A stretch of 64,000 nucleotides of DNA from Flavobacterium sp. 9 (GCF_002754195.1 NZ_PEEU01000001.1:1736001-1800000); one strand, 5' to 3'; shown: positions 9,152 to 18,317, numbered from the stretch's first letter. The notes: generated from the letters alone by a model not told the origin. Made by a program: numbers and translations.

Positions 9152-10711
9152 ATGAAAAAAATATTCTTCCTACTTATTACAGGACTAACTGTTAGCGTCT
9201 CACATTCTCAAGAAGTTTCGGATGCTATTCGCTACGCACAAGATAACATAACCGGAACAGCAAGATTTAGAGCAATGAGCGGTGCATTTGGAGCCGTTGG
9301 AGGTGATTTATCTTCTATAACTGTCAATCCTGCAGGGTCTGCCATATTTTCTAATAATCAGGTTGGGGTAACTTTTAGCAATCAATCTACTAAGAATAAC
9401 TCTGATTATTTTAACACTAAAACCAGCGAAAACGACAATTCTTTTATATTAAACCAAGCTGGTGGTGTTTTTGTTTTTCACGATCATAATCCAAACAACA
9501 ATTGGAGAAAAATCACAATTGGAGCAACTTACGAAAACACAAGAAATTTCGATAATAGCACATTTTCAGCAGGTACAAACCCTACGCATTCTGTAGGTGA
9601 TTATTTTTCAGAATTTGCAAATTATGGAAATGGAGGAACTCCGGTACCTTTTCAAGTTATTAATACCGGCAATAATATTACCTATACCTATGGAGATTTA
9701 GGATCAAGATATCCTAACGGACAGTACCCAAATCTTTCTGGATATACTGCACAACAAGCTTATTTAGGCTACATGGGAAAAGTTATTGGATATGACAATA
9801 ATACTAATTCTTATACAACAAAAATTCCTGCCGGAGGAAATTATTATCAGGATAATATATTAAATGAAAGTGGCTACAATAGTAAAGTAAGTTTCAATAT
9901 TGCTACATCTTATAAAGACAGAATTTATTTTGGAGCCAATCTAAATGTTCACGTTCTGGATTACAGAAGATCAAGCAGTTTTTACGAATCCAATATTAAC
10001 CCGTTGACTGGAACAGAAACGATATCTAATTTAACTTTCAACAACGACTTATATACTTACGGGAATGGATTCTCTTTTCAACTTGGAGCCATTGCTAAAG
10101 TTACAGAAGCTTTCCGTCTTGGTTTAGCTTACGAATCAAACACTTGGTACGATCTTTACGACGAAACTTCTCAAGCTTTATTCACAACAAGACAAGCTCT
10201 TAATGGACCTGAACTAAATGCTGATGTAGCCCCAAATGTTGTAAATGTTTACGAATCTTACACTTTACAAACTCCTGGAAAAACAACTTTTAGTGCAGCC
10301 TATGTATTTGGAAAATCAGGCTTAATAAGTGTTGATTATTCTATTAAAGATTACGGAAATACAAAATACAAACCTACTAATGGCTTCAACGGTATAAATG
10401 ATCAAATCAGCAATCAATTAACCAGCAATGGAGAATTAAGAGTTGGCGCCGAATACAAAATAAAACAATTAAGCCTTCGTGGAGGTTACCGTTTTGAAGG
10501 AAGTCCTTATAAAGACAAAACTACGATTGGCGACCTAAATAGCTACTCTGGAGGTTTGGGTTACAATTTTGGAGCTACAAAAATAGATTTAGCATATTCT
10601 TACTTTGAAAGAAAATCAAATCAGCCATTTTTTGAAACAGGATTTTCTGGCGCTCCAAACATTACATCGAAACTAAATAATGTTTCTTTGACTTTATTAT
10701 TTGAATTGTAA
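9152..10711 (+). CDS. OmpP1/FadL/TodX-like outer membrane protein
   Basis: 519 residues with a Sec signal peptide (about 1-19, ending SHSQ), a conserved N-terminal region ARFRAMSGAFGAVGGDLSSI followed by NPAG typical of FadL-like hydrophobic-substrate channels of Bacteroidota, and alternating amphipathic strands to a C-terminal aromatic-hydrophobic strand ending LLFEL. Family members form 14-strand barrels that let hydrophobic compounds cross the outer membrane; in Flavobacterium such proteins are sometimes labelled hemin receptors without direct proof. It lies 53 nt after the Tyr/Gly-rich lipoprotein gene and is followed by a clear terminator. Confidence 0.85.
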   Translation: MKKIFFLLITGLTVSVSHSQEVSDAIRYAQDNITGTARFRAMSGAFGAVGGDLSSITVNPAGSAIFSNNQVGVTFSNQSTKNNSDYFNTKTSENDNSFILNQAGGVFVFHDHNPNNNWRKITIGATYENTRNFDNSTFSAGTNPTHSVGDYFSEFANYGNGGTPVPFQVINTGNNITYTYGDLGSRYPNGQYPNLSGYTAQQAYLGYMGKVIGYDNNTNSYTTKIPAGGNYYQDNILNESGYNSKVSFNIATSYKDRIYFGANLNVHVLDYRRSSSFYESNINPLTGTETISNLTFNNDLYTYGNGFSFQLGAIAKVTEAFRLGLAYESNTWYDLYDETSQALFTTRQALNGPELNADVAPNVVNVYESYTLQTPGKTTFSAAYVFGKSGLISVDYSIKDYGNTKYKPTNGFNGINDQISNQLTSNGELRVGAEYKIKQLSLRGGYRFEGSPYKDKTTIGDLNSYSGGLGYNFGATKIDLAYSYFERKSNQPFFETGFSGAPNITSKLNNVSLTLLFEL

Positions 10712-10738
10712 TTAAGAATAAATAGATGAATTGAAATT

Positions 10739-10769
10739 TCCGTCAGGTCTAACTTGACGGATTTTTTTT
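10739..10769 (+). terminator. Terminator of the FadL-like gene
   Basis: TCCGTCA (10739-10745) pairs with TGACGGA (10755-10761), followed by a run of T. It is immediately followed by a dispersed repeat element. Confidence 0.8.
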
Positions 10770-10844
10770 AGCCCTGATGGAAGCAACATCCTTTTTCTTG
10801 CTCCCTTAGCAAGGAAAAGATATAGCGGACAGCAGGAATAGCTT
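10770..10844 (+). repeat. AGCCCTGAT-type dispersed hairpin element, copy A
   Basis: Starts AGCCCTGATGGAAG and ends AGCAGGAATAGCT. The central stem TTTTTCTTGCT (10792-10802) pairs with AGCAAGGAAAA (10808-10818) through 11 pairs with one G-T. Two further copies are at 33565-33646 and 63818-63910. It lies between the FadL-like terminator and the rimO promoter. Confidence 0.85.
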
Positions 10845-10897
10845 CATAAAAAACATCTAAAAGAAACGGAAACAAGCGCTGTTTGAATAAAAAAGTG

Positions 10898-10905
10898 TAA
10901 TTTTG
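10898..10905 (+). promoter_or_regulatory. -7 box of the rimO promoter (TAATTTTG)
   Basis: TAnnTTTG match 20 nt before the rimO ATG. It lies downstream of repeat copy A, so that repeat is probably not part of the rimO leader. Confidence 0.5.
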
Positions 10906-10924
10906 CACTCCAATTTATAAAAGT

Positions 10925-12238
10925 ATGAGAACCAAGTCTTTAAAAAAGAACAAAATTAACGTAATCACTCTTGGGTGTTCGAAGAATGTATATGACAGTG
11001 AAGTGCTTATGGGTCAGCTTCGTGCAAACGGAAAAGAAGTTGAACATGAAGCTCCTGCAGAAAGAGAAGGAAACATTATCGTAATCAACACTTGTGGTTT
11101 TATTGACAATGCTAAAGCGGAATCAGTAAACATGATTTTGGAATATGCTGATAAAAAAGACAAAGGATTAGTAGATAAGGTTTTTGTTACAGGATGTTTG
11201 TCTGAACGTTACAGACCTGACTTAGAAAAAGAAATCCCGAATGTGGATCAATATTTTGGTACAACTGAATTACCTCAATTATTGAAAGCTTTAGGTGCCG
11301 ATTATAAACATGAATTATTAGGTGAGCGTTTGACTACAACTCCTAAAAATTATGCTTACCTAAAAATTGCCGAAGGTTGCGACAGACCTTGTAGTTTTTG
11401 TGCAATTCCTTTAATGAGAGGTTCTCACGTTTCGCAACCAATCGAAAAACTGGTTAAAGAAGCGCAAGGTTTAGCCAAAAACGGGGTTAAAGAATTGATC
11501 TTAATCGCGCAAGACTTAACTTATTATGGTCTTGATATTTATAAAAAGAGAAATCTTGCTGAACTTCTTGAAGAATTAGCAAAAGTAGAAGGTATCGAAT
11601 GGATTCGTTTGCATTATGCTTATCCTACAGGTTTCCCAATGGATGTTTTGGAACTAATGAAGCGTGAGCCTAAAATCTGTAACTATATAGATATTCCGTT
11701 GCAACATATATCTGATTCTATTTTGAAATCGATGCGTCGTGGTACTACTCAGGCTAAAACGACTCAATTATTGAAAGATTTTAGAGCTGCGGTTCCGGGA
11801 ATGGCAATCAGAACTACTTTGATCGTTGGTTATCCTGGTGAAACTCAGGAAGATTTTGAAATTTTGAAAGATTTTGTTCAGGAAATGAAATTTGACAGAA
11901 TGGGTTGTTTTGCTTATTCTCATGAAGAAAACACACACGCTTATTTATTGGAAGATAATGTTCCGGATGATGTTAAACAAGCCAGAGCAAACGAAATCAT
12001 GGAATTACAATCTCAGATTTCATGGGATTTAAATCAGGAGAAAGTTGGACAAGTATTTAGATGTATTATTGACAGAAAAGAAGGTGCTCATTTTGTGGGT
12101 AGAACTGAGTTCGATAGTCCGGATGTTGACAATGAAGTCTTGATTGACGCTTCTAAACATTACGTAAAAACTGGCGAATTTGTTAATATACGAATAATAG
12201 AGGCGACAGAATTTGATTTATACGGAGAACCTGCTTAA
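10925..12238 (+). CDS. rimO: Ribosomal protein S12 methylthiotransferase RimO
   Basis: 437 residues. RimO is a radical SAM enzyme with two iron-sulfur clusters that adds a methylthio group to a conserved Asp of ribosomal protein S12. The N-terminal UPF0004 domain carries Cys18, Cys57 and Cys91 (LGCSKN, NTCGF, TGCLSE); the radical SAM motif CDRPCSFC has Cys152, Cys156 and Cys159; the C-terminal TRAM domain covers about 370-437. LGCSKNVYDSE is the RimO version of the motif, which separates it from MiaB. Length is normal. Likely monocistronic with its own -7 box. Confidence 0.96.
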   Translation: MRTKSLKKNKINVITLGCSKNVYDSEVLMGQLRANGKEVEHEAPAEREGNIIVINTCGFIDNAKAESVNMILEYADKKDKGLVDKVFVTGCLSERYRPDLEKEIPNVDQYFGTTELPQLLKALGADYKHELLGERLTTTPKNYAYLKIAEGCDRPCSFCAIPLMRGSHVSQPIEKLVKEAQGLAKNGVKELILIAQDLTYYGLDIYKKRNLAELLEELAKVEGIEWIRLHYAYPTGFPMDVLELMKREPKICNYIDIPLQHISDSILKSMRRGTTQAKTTQLLKDFRAAVPGMAIRTTLIVGYPGETQEDFEILKDFVQEMKFDRMGCFAYSHEENTHAYLLEDNVPDDVKQARANEIMELQSQISWDLNQEKVGQVFRCIIDRKEGAHFVGRTEFDSPDVDNEVLIDASKHYVKTGEFVNIRIIEATEFDLYGEPA

Positions 12239-12279
12239 ATTTACGCTATACAATATCAATTTTAGATAAAAACAATCTT

Positions 12280-12840
12280 ATGAAACCTACACTATCATTT
12301 TTTCTTTTGGTTTTTACTATACTCTGTTTCAATTCTGTTTCGGCACAATACGGAAATGGATATAATAATGGTTACGGTGGCGGTTATGGCAATAATGGCT
12401 ATGGAAGAGGTGGCGGAATGGGAATGGATCGAAGCATGATGGGTGGTCCGCAACAAAACACGCAAAGCAAACCTAAAGAAATCCCTGTAGAAGAAACGGC
12501 CGGTAGAATTGTTGAACAAATGAAACCGGAAGTAAATCTTGATGAACTTCAAGCAATTGCAATTACAAACGTATTGGCAGACAGCTTAAGAGAACAAGGA
12601 ATTCTTTTGAAAAATGAAAGCAGCAGTCAGGATCAAAAAATCGAGCAAATTAAAGCTTTAAGAGAAAGTACTACTAAAAAAATAACAGCTTTTTTAAATC
12701 CTGATCAAGTAGAAAAATACACTACTTTCATGAATAGCTTTAAAGAGGTTAAGAAAGCTAAATCAAAAAAGAAAAAAGATTCTAAAGAAGAAACTAAAGA
12801 AATAAAAGAAGATACAGAAGCAGCAAAAATTCAAGAATAA
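12280..12840 (+). CDS. Small exported protein with Gly-rich N-terminus and charged C-terminus
   Basis: 186 residues of unknown function. A signal peptide (about 1-22, ending SVSAQ) is followed by a Gly/Tyr/Asn-rich segment (about 23-58), a helical domain with EIPVEETAGRIVEQMKPEV and a FLNPDQVEKY segment (about 68-150), and a Lys/Glu-rich tail. The spacing of the helices and the 'LNPDQ..KY' segment loosely recall Spy/CpxP-type LTxxQ periplasmic proteins, but this is a weak resemblance. It starts 41 nt after rimO and is followed 36 nt later by an amidase lipoprotein gene, so the three may share a transcript. Confidence 0.75.
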   Translation: MKPTLSFFLLVFTILCFNSVSAQYGNGYNNGYGGGYGNNGYGRGGGMGMDRSMMGGPQQNTQSKPKEIPVEETAGRIVEQMKPEVNLDELQAIAITNVLADSLREQGILLKNESSSQDQKIEQIKALRESTTKKITAFLNPDQVEKYTTFMNSFKEVKKAKSKKKKDSKEETKEIKEDTEAAKIQE

Positions 12841-12876
12841 TTGTTCAGAACCTCATCTTAAAAAATCTAAGTAACC

Positions 12877-13782
12877 ATGTCAAAAAAACATTTTTGTTAT
12901 CTGATTTTAGCAATTATTATTACTTCTTGCTCTACAAATCCTTATAAAAACACTGAAAAAGCTTACGATCAACAGCTTAAAACTTTAGAGAACCAAATTA
13001 CAAGTAAAGATCCACAGGCAATACCTCCTATTCCTCCTGTTGTTATTGATACTTCTTATGCATCGCAATTAGGGATTGTAAAAGATACTTTATCAAAAAC
13101 AGGATCTACTTATTTACAAAATGGAGTAAATACAGAATGGGTTGGTACTGTAAATTTTAATTTAAGAAAACCTAGTTTTATTGTTTTACACCATACGGCG
13201 CAAGATTCTATTCAGCAAACAATTAAAACTTTTACCTTAACAAGAACACAAGTAAGTGCTCATTATATTATTTCTGAAAACGGAAAGGTGGTTCAGATGC
13301 TTAATGACTATTTAAGAGCTTGGCATGCAGGCGCATCGACTTGGGGGAAAAATACTGATTTGAATTCTTCTTCTATTGGAATTGAGCTTGACAATAATGG
13401 TTTTAAACCTTTTACAGAAGCACAAATTAGTAGTTTGGTCGCTCTTTTGACAAAATTGAAAAAAGAATACAATATACCAACTCAAAATATTTTAGGTCAT
13501 TCAGACATTGCTCCAGGAAGAAAACAAGATCCAAGCGCTTTATTTCCTTGGAAAACTCTTGCTGAAAAAGGTTTTGGAATCTGGCCGGATCAGGTTCTTG
13601 AAGAAGCTCCTTTTGACTTTAAAATTGAACAGGCTTTGAGAATTATTGGTTACAATACTAAGAATCTTTCGGCTGCAATTATGGCGTTCAAATTACACTA
13701 TATTCAAACTGATGTAACGCCAACTCTGGATCGAAAAACAATAGATACTATTTACTCGATCTACAAAAAACAAGTTCAGTAA
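12877..13782 (+). CDS. N-acetylmuramoyl-L-alanine amidase lipoprotein (Amidase_2)
   Basis: 301 residues. The lipobox IITSC gives Cys18 as the acylation site. The Amidase_2 (PGRP-like, zinc-dependent) domain spans about 95-230, with zinc ligands in VLHHT (His105/106) and LGHSDIAPGRKQDP (His208 and Asp218 region). A C-terminal helical region of about 60 residues resembles the peptidoglycan-binding tail of AmiD-like enzymes. Predicted role: cleaving the bond between MurNAc and the stem peptide in cell-wall turnover, from the inner leaflet of the outer membrane. A strong terminator follows. Confidence 0.92.
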   Translation: MSKKHFCYLILAIIITSCSTNPYKNTEKAYDQQLKTLENQITSKDPQAIPPIPPVVIDTSYASQLGIVKDTLSKTGSTYLQNGVNTEWVGTVNFNLRKPSFIVLHHTAQDSIQQTIKTFTLTRTQVSAHYIISENGKVVQMLNDYLRAWHAGASTWGKNTDLNSSSIGIELDNNGFKPFTEAQISSLVALLTKLKKEYNIPTQNILGHSDIAPGRKQDPSALFPWKTLAEKGFGIWPDQVLEEAPFDFKIEQALRIIGYNTKNLSAAIMAFKLHYIQTDVTPTLDRKTIDTIYSIYKKQVQ

Positions 13783-13804
13783 GAGATATTTACAAAAAGA
13801 TATA

Positions 13805-13845
13805 AAAAACGCATTTCCGGAAATCTGGAAATGCGTTTTTCTTTT
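13805..13845 (+). terminator. Terminator of the amidase gene
   Basis: AAAAACGCATTTCC (13805-13818) pairs perfectly with GGAAATGCGTTTTT (13827-13840), with an 8-nt loop and a T-run. Confidence 0.85.
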
Positions 13846-13900
13846 ATGGTATATTCTTGTTTTATTTCTATAAAGAATATTCTTCTTCGTATAAAAGTTT

Positions 13901-14299
13901 GCCACGAATTGGGATCAATACGGAAACCTGTGGAGCTATAAAAATTAAGGATGAATTTAACAGCAAAGGGCGCAAAGTTTTTTTGTTATAGATTACGCTC
14001 ATTAAACGCAAAGTTCGCAAAGCTTTATCAATATAACTTTGCGAACTTTGCGTTTATATAAAAACCCTAGGAATAAAAAACCTTTGCGCCCTTGGCGGTC
14101 AAAATGATTAGTCAATACAAAATATTTTATGTTTCTCCACAGGTTTTTGTGTTGATCCACGACTCGACCGAAGGGAATAGGCGAAGCAATTGCACGAATT
14201 TTCACTAATCATTTTTGCGCATATTCTATTCTTATTTTATCCAGTTTGTAATTAAACATTCACACAAAGTAATTAGTAAAAATTCGTGTAATTTGTGGC
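13901..14299. repeat. Concentric four-shell palindrome (CGCAAAG family)
   Basis: Gap between the convergent amidase and porin genes, with no credible gene. Nested inverted arms: GCCACGAATT 13901-13910 with 14290-14299 (one mismatch); AAACCTGTGGAG 13924-13935 with 14135-14146; AAGGGCGCAAAG 13966-13977 with 14082-14093; and a 19-bp arm 14004-14022 with 14037-14055 around a 14-nt loop. The three inner pairs are perfect. A further pair of short arms (about 14191-14203 with 14277-14290) sits on the right side. Confidence 0.9.
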
Positions 14300-14320
14300 A
14301 AAAGAAAACCTTGTTCCAAT

Positions 14321-14372
14321 AAAAAAGCTGCCAAAACATTAATATGTTTCGACAGCTCCAAAAAAAAAAAAA
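14321..14372 (-). terminator. Terminator of the porin-like gene
   Basis: An imperfect stem, AGCTGCCAAAACATT with AATATGTTTCGACAGCT, is flanked by A/T runs. It lies directly downstream of the minus-strand porin gene. Confidence 0.7.
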
Positions 14373-14392
14373 AAAAATATCAATCTTTATCT

Positions 14393-15487
14393 CTAGAAAG
14401 AGTATGTTGTAGCTATTAATCCGAAGAAAGATCCTCCTGTTGGATTAGCATCTTTGTCTAAAAAGACATCTTCTGATGCTGCATCGTATCTAAACTCTGG
14501 AATTATAGTAAGTTTTCCAACTTTATAATTTAACGAAATTGTGTTTGCAAAAACGTTTGTCCCTGCAACTGTACCTAAACTTGCAGCAGCGTCTTTAGCA
14601 TCAAAATATTCCATTCTGTATGCTAAGCTCAAAGTTGGTTTGAATGCGTAATTAGCATATCCAACTAATGAAAACCATTCTCCATCTAAGTCACTATCAA
14701 AATCATTTTTAGTTTTAGCATACGTTGCATTAAATCCTAAAGCAAAAGCATCCGTTATTGTTTTTGACGCCACAAAATCAATTTGTGTTTTATTTTCATC
14801 AGATGGCACTACTAAAGTTCCGGGAGTAGGATTTGTACTTCCTGATGTAAAATTCAAATAAGCACTTCCTGTCTCACCCACATATCCTAATTGACCTATG
14901 TATGTTTTTTGAGTAGAACCTGCATCCATTGCTGATTTAAAATCAGTTGGATTTGTGATACCAAACATAGCAGTAAATTTTCCAGATGTATACTGTGCCT
15001 TTACCCCTGTATTAAAGAACGGTCCGTATGAAAATGCATATGACATACTGTAGTTTTTATTTCCTATCGCGTCTAATACTTCATAGCCAATATGTGTTCC
15101 GAAACTACCAGCTACTACTTTAAATTTATCTGTAATTTGATATGTAAAGAACAATTGTTTTATTAAAAATTTAGAATAAATATCTTTATCTGTTGTTTCA
15201 TTATATGAAAATTCTCCTGCTCTTTTTCCGAATCCTAAATCTACAAAAACAGAAGCTTTTCCGAAAGTATGACCTGCCTGAACTGACGCCATTCCTAGTT
15301 CAAATGAATCCTGAGAGTTGGTAAAGCTCGTTAATCCGTTCATTTGTTTTGAAAAATCATATTTATAATAAGCATCTGCTGACCCGCTCCAAGTTGTTGC
15401 TGGCGAAACTGGTGTTTCTGTATCATCTTGGGCAAAGGCAAAAGAACTCGTTAACATCGCGGCAAAAATGTGTAATACTTTTTTCAT
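14393..15487 (-). CDS. Porin-like outer membrane beta-barrel protein (OmpL-like, BBP2 type)
   Basis: 364 residues with a signal peptide (about 1-19, ending AFAQ), then a beta-barrel of alternating strands starting WSGSADAYYKYDFSK and ending with the aromatic C-terminal strand FFGLIATTYSF. The pattern (YKYDF near the start, GHTFGKASVFVDLGFG, LFFTYQITDKFKVVAGSFG) matches the putative beta-barrel porin-2 family common in Bacteroidota outer membranes. The substrate is unknown. It is monocistronic with its own terminator and a long AT-rich upstream region, and lies just outside the mannan locus, so a link to it is only possible. Confidence 0.75.
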   Translation of the reverse strand: MKKVLHIFAAMLTSSFAFAQDDTETPVSPATTWSGSADAYYKYDFSKQMNGLTSFTNSQDSFELGMASVQAGHTFGKASVFVDLGFGKRAGEFSYNETTDKDIYSKFLIKQLFFTYQITDKFKVVAGSFGTHIGYEVLDAIGNKNYSMSYAFSYGPFFNTGVKAQYTSGKFTAMFGITNPTDFKSAMDAGSTQKTYIGQLGYVGETGSAYLNFTSGSTNPTPGTLVVPSDENKTQIDFVASKTITDAFALGFNATYAKTKNDFDSDLDGEWFSLVGYANYAFKPTLSLAYRMEYFDAKDAAASLGTVAGTNVFANTISLNYKVGKLTIIPEFRYDAASEDVFLDKDANPTGGSFFGLIATTYSF

Positions 15488-15850
15488 GGTTTAATTGGTT
15501 TTTAGTTATTAATTGATTTTGGTTAGTTAATCTTTTATATATCTATTTAATAGTATAAGTCGTTTCTAAAACCTTCACATTCTCCCCTAAAACCTCTTCA
15601 TTTTCATTAGCGAATTTATTAACTTTTGTATGAGTAGAACAATTCAAATCTATTTTTTTGACGTTTTACAGCGAGAATTATGGATTACAAAAATTATTTT
15701 AACAATAATCGTGATTTGACATTATAACAGATTTATTTTTGAAAATTCAATAACACGTTTTTAGAACAAACCACTAAAAAAAATCAACGTAAATCTAAAA
15801 ATATCACACAAACAACCAAAAAACACATATAAAACACATTTTAAAATTAT

Positions 15851-15875
15851 ATACCCCCATAAAAAATAGGGGTAT
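15851..15875. promoter_or_regulatory. ATACCCC-N11-GGGGTAT dyad, candidate operator
   Basis: ATACCCC (15851-15857) and GGGGTAT (15869-15875) form a 7-bp inverted repeat around an A/T-rich spacer. The GC-rich arms stand out sharply in surrounding AT-rich DNA, about 360 nt upstream of the porin start. No T-run follows, so it looks more like a protein-binding dyad than a terminator. Confidence 0.35.
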
Positions 15876-16050
15876 TTGTAAAAATAAAATTAAATCCACC
15901 AAATAACACTTATAAATACAGCTCTAAAGAAACAAAAAAAACAAACCGTCAAAATTCCTACAAAAATAAAACGCTGATTTTATCAAAATGCTAATAAACC
16001 AATACCAATATTTTTCAATTTTAAATCAGCACTTTATAATTAAAACAAAA

Positions 16051-16077
16051 AAACCTGTTCAGAATCTGAACAGGTTT
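16051..16077 (-). terminator. Terminator at the end of the minus-strand PUL segment
   Basis: AAACCTGTTCAGA and TCTGAACAGGTTT form a near-perfect palindrome about 25 nt after the GH5 stop, with an upstream A-run that reads as U in the minus-strand transcript. Confidence 0.8.
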
Positions 16078-16101
16078 ACCTCTAAAAATAATTCAACAAT
16101 T

Positions 16102-17067
16102 TTATTCTTGCGTATTATACTTTCTTAAAAACTCGCGAACTTTAATTCCGGATTCTTTTAAATCTTCATCTTTCCACTTTCCTTCTGATTTTGCAGATTT
16201 TTTCAAAATAGAACATGTTTCGTCTTTATCAGAAACAGACCAAGTTATCCAACTTAGCTTTTTAGATTCCATCCAATCTATATATTCCTGCCAGGCTTTC
16301 AGGTTTAGCGGTCCGTCACCGGAAGCTTCCATTCCTGCAGACTCCGAAACAAAAATTGGCAAACCACTTTTTATAGCATCGTCCGTTCTGTCTCTTAATT
16401 CTTTTCCATGCGTTGCGGCATAAAAATGCATGGTATACATTATATTATCATATCCTCGAATTGGGTCTTCGGCAGGAAGATTTACATCCTGATCCCAATG
16501 TGGCGATCCTACCAAAATAATATTTTTAGGATCGTTCTCTCGAATTACTTTAATTACCTCTTCGGCGTAAGCCTTAACTTCTGACCACGATTCGTAATCA
16601 GGTTCATTAAAAACTTCATAAATTATATTGGGATATTTGCCATATTTCTTAGACATTTCGGCAAAAAAAGCTTTGGCTTCTTCCAGATTAATATTATGAC
16701 TGTGCCAATCTATAATTACATATATATCAGATTTTATGGCTCCATTTACTACAGCCTCGATTTTTTCTTTTGAGAATTGTGGTTCTTTCAAATAAGCCCA
16801 CTCTCCTATTTCAATTCCCATTGCAGCACGCACGACATTACAATTAAAATCCTTTTTTAACCAATTAACGGCTTTCTCATTATAAAACCTTGGCCACATA
16901 CTATGCCAGCCAAAACTCATTCCTCTTAATACAATTGGATTATTATCCTTATCTACTAACTGAGTTCCTAATACACTAAGTTGTCCATGATGTTTTACAA
17001 ATTGCGCTTTTGAAACGCAAAACATCAAGAGTAAAGCAATTGTAAAAAATTTGGTCTTTGATTTCAT
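16102..17067 (-). CDS. GH5-family endoglucanase/endo-glycanase
   Basis: 321 residues: signal peptide (about 1-21, ending SKAQ) and one (beta/alpha)8 GH5 catalytic domain. The acid/base Glu155 lies in VFNEPD and the nucleophile Glu242 in FVSESAG; RGMSFGWHSMWPR and WITWSVSDKDETC are typical of the bacterial cellulase-type GH5 subfamily 2. Such enzymes cut beta-1,4-glucan links; in this locus the likely target is the glucose-containing parts of glucomannan. It follows the GH27 gene by 11 nt and is the last gene of the minus-strand PUL segment, ended by a terminator. Confidence 0.9.
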   Translation of the reverse strand: MKSKTKFFTIALLLMFCVSKAQFVKHHGQLSVLGTQLVDKDNNPIVLRGMSFGWHSMWPRFYNEKAVNWLKKDFNCNVVRAAMGIEIGEWAYLKEPQFSKEKIEAVVNGAIKSDIYVIIDWHSHNINLEEAKAFFAEMSKKYGKYPNIIYEVFNEPDYESWSEVKAYAEEVIKVIRENDPKNIILVGSPHWDQDVNLPAEDPIRGYDNIMYTMHFYAATHGKELRDRTDDAIKSGLPIFVSESAGMEASGDGPLNLKAWQEYIDWMESKKLSWITWSVSDKDETCSILKKSAKSEGKWKDEDLKESGIKVREFLRKYNTQE

Positions 17068-17078
17068 AGCAAACTGTT

Positions 17079-18317
17079 TTAAGGAATTAATCTTAGCGTA
17101 ATAACGTCATGAGAAGCAATATCGGCAATAAAATTCTTTTTGGTGTTTCCTATTTCTTTATTCTTCCAAAGGTCTTTTAATTTGAAGGTTGTTTTATTAA
17201 AATCAGCTTCAAAGCCAAAATCAGCATCTTTAATAGTATGTTTTTTCCAATCAAAATTGACTTTCTTAGCAACTTCACTTCTATTTAAAAAAGTTATAGC
17301 CCAATTTCCATCTGATAAAGGTTTTACCCAAACTTCTAATCCATCTTCGGCAGAATATTTAAAACCCTGAATTCCCATTTTATCCTGATTAACCGCTATT
17401 AATTCCTTATTAGTTAAAATCGCAAGGGTTTCTTTTGACATTTTTCTAAAATCATTTCCGGCAATTAATGGAGACGCCATCATTGACCACATTGTAAAAT
17501 GTGCTTTATCTTCGATATTTGTCATTCCGTCGCCAACTTCCATCATATCAAAATCATTCCAATGATCCGGACCAGAATATTTGCGGATATCTTTACGCAT
17601 TTCGATAATTTTCATAAATCCCCAAGACGACCAATTTCCTTCTTCGTGTTTGAACTCACAATCAAAACAAGGATAAATATCGCCCGAAATTCTCCATAAA
17701 TTCCCAATTGGTTTTCCCCATTCCCAAGGCTGATTATCTCCCCATTCGCAAAGACTGAAAACAATTGGTTTTCCAGCAGTTTTAAGTGCATTACTCATTG
17801 TTGTATAAGCTTCTTTGGCAGTAATTCCTTGTGTATTACACCAATCGTATTTTAAGAAATCTATACCCAATTTAGCATAAAATCTTGCATCCTGATACTC
17901 ATAACCGCGTGTTCCCGGATAACCGGCACAAGTTTGGGTTCCAGCACAATTATACAATCCAAATTTCAGACCTTTACCGTGTACATAATCTATAACAGCT
18001 TTCATTCCGTTAGGAAATTTAACAGGATCAGGAACTAAATCACCATTTGCATCACGTTCTCTTGTCATCCAGCCATCATCTAACACAATATAATTGTAAC
18101 CCGCAGCCGCCATTCCGGATGAAACCATAATATCTGCGGTTTCTTTTACCAATTTTTCATCGATATTGGTTTCAAAAGTATTCCATGAATTCCAACCCAT
18201 TGGCGGTGTCATGGCAAGACCTTCAAATTTACCTGCTTTTTGTGTGTGCGTATTTCCTTGGCTAAAGCCGAAACCTGATATACTTAATGCAAACAATAGT
18301 AGTACTGTTTTTTTCAT
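17079..18317 (-). CDS. GH27 alpha-galactosidase
   Basis: 412 residues with a signal peptide (about 1-19) and a GH27 catalytic domain starting LAMTPPMGWNSWNTF. The nucleophile Asp158 is in FLKYDWCN and the acid/base Asp213 in WRISGDI; the C-terminal antiparallel beta domain covers about 320-412. It releases alpha-1,6-linked galactose side groups, as found on galactomannan and galactoglucomannan. It sits 11 nt upstream of the GH5 gene and downstream of the T9SS type A protein, from which it is separated by a hairpin, so the GH27-GH5 pair may be a partly independent transcription unit. Confidence 0.95.
   Translation of the reverse strand: MKKTVLLLFALSISGFGFSQGNTHTQKAGKFEGLAMTPPMGWNSWNTFETNIDEKLVKETADIMVSSGMAAAGYNYIVLDDGWMTRERDANGDLVPDPVKFPNGMKAVIDYVHGKGLKFGLYNCAGTQTCAGYPGTRGYEYQDARFYAKLGIDFLKYDWCNTQGITAKEAYTTMSNALKTAGKPIVFSLCEWGDNQPWEWGKPIGNLWRISGDIYPCFDCEFKHEEGNWSSWGFMKIIEMRKDIRKYSGPDHWNDFDMMEVGDGMTNIEDKAHFTMWSMMASPLIAGNDFRKMSKETLAILTNKELIAVNQDKMGIQGFKYSAEDGLEVWVKPLSDGNWAITFLNRSEVAKKVNFDWKKHTIKDADFGFEADFNKTTFKLKDLWKNKEIGNTKKNFIADIASHDVITLRLIP

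Larger units (their letters stand above)
15488..16101. other. Gene-free AT-rich gap upstream of the porin gene
   Basis: No plausible coding frame. It contains a TAGATTTG -7-like box on the minus strand at 15645-15652, a GC-arm dyad ATACCCC/GGGGTAT at 15851-15875, and the terminator of the GH5 gene at 16051-16077. The rest is A/T-rich without visible structure. Confidence 0.6.

Noticed and set aside
14002..14205. Minus-strand 67-codon open frame between the amidase and porin genes
   Set aside because: It lies across the shells of the concentric palindrome; its sequence is explained by the inverted repeats and shows no domain, signal or start context.
13901..14299. CRISPR array
   Set aside because: Repeated CGCAAAG motifs are inverted and nested rather than evenly spaced direct repeats, and no cas genes are present.
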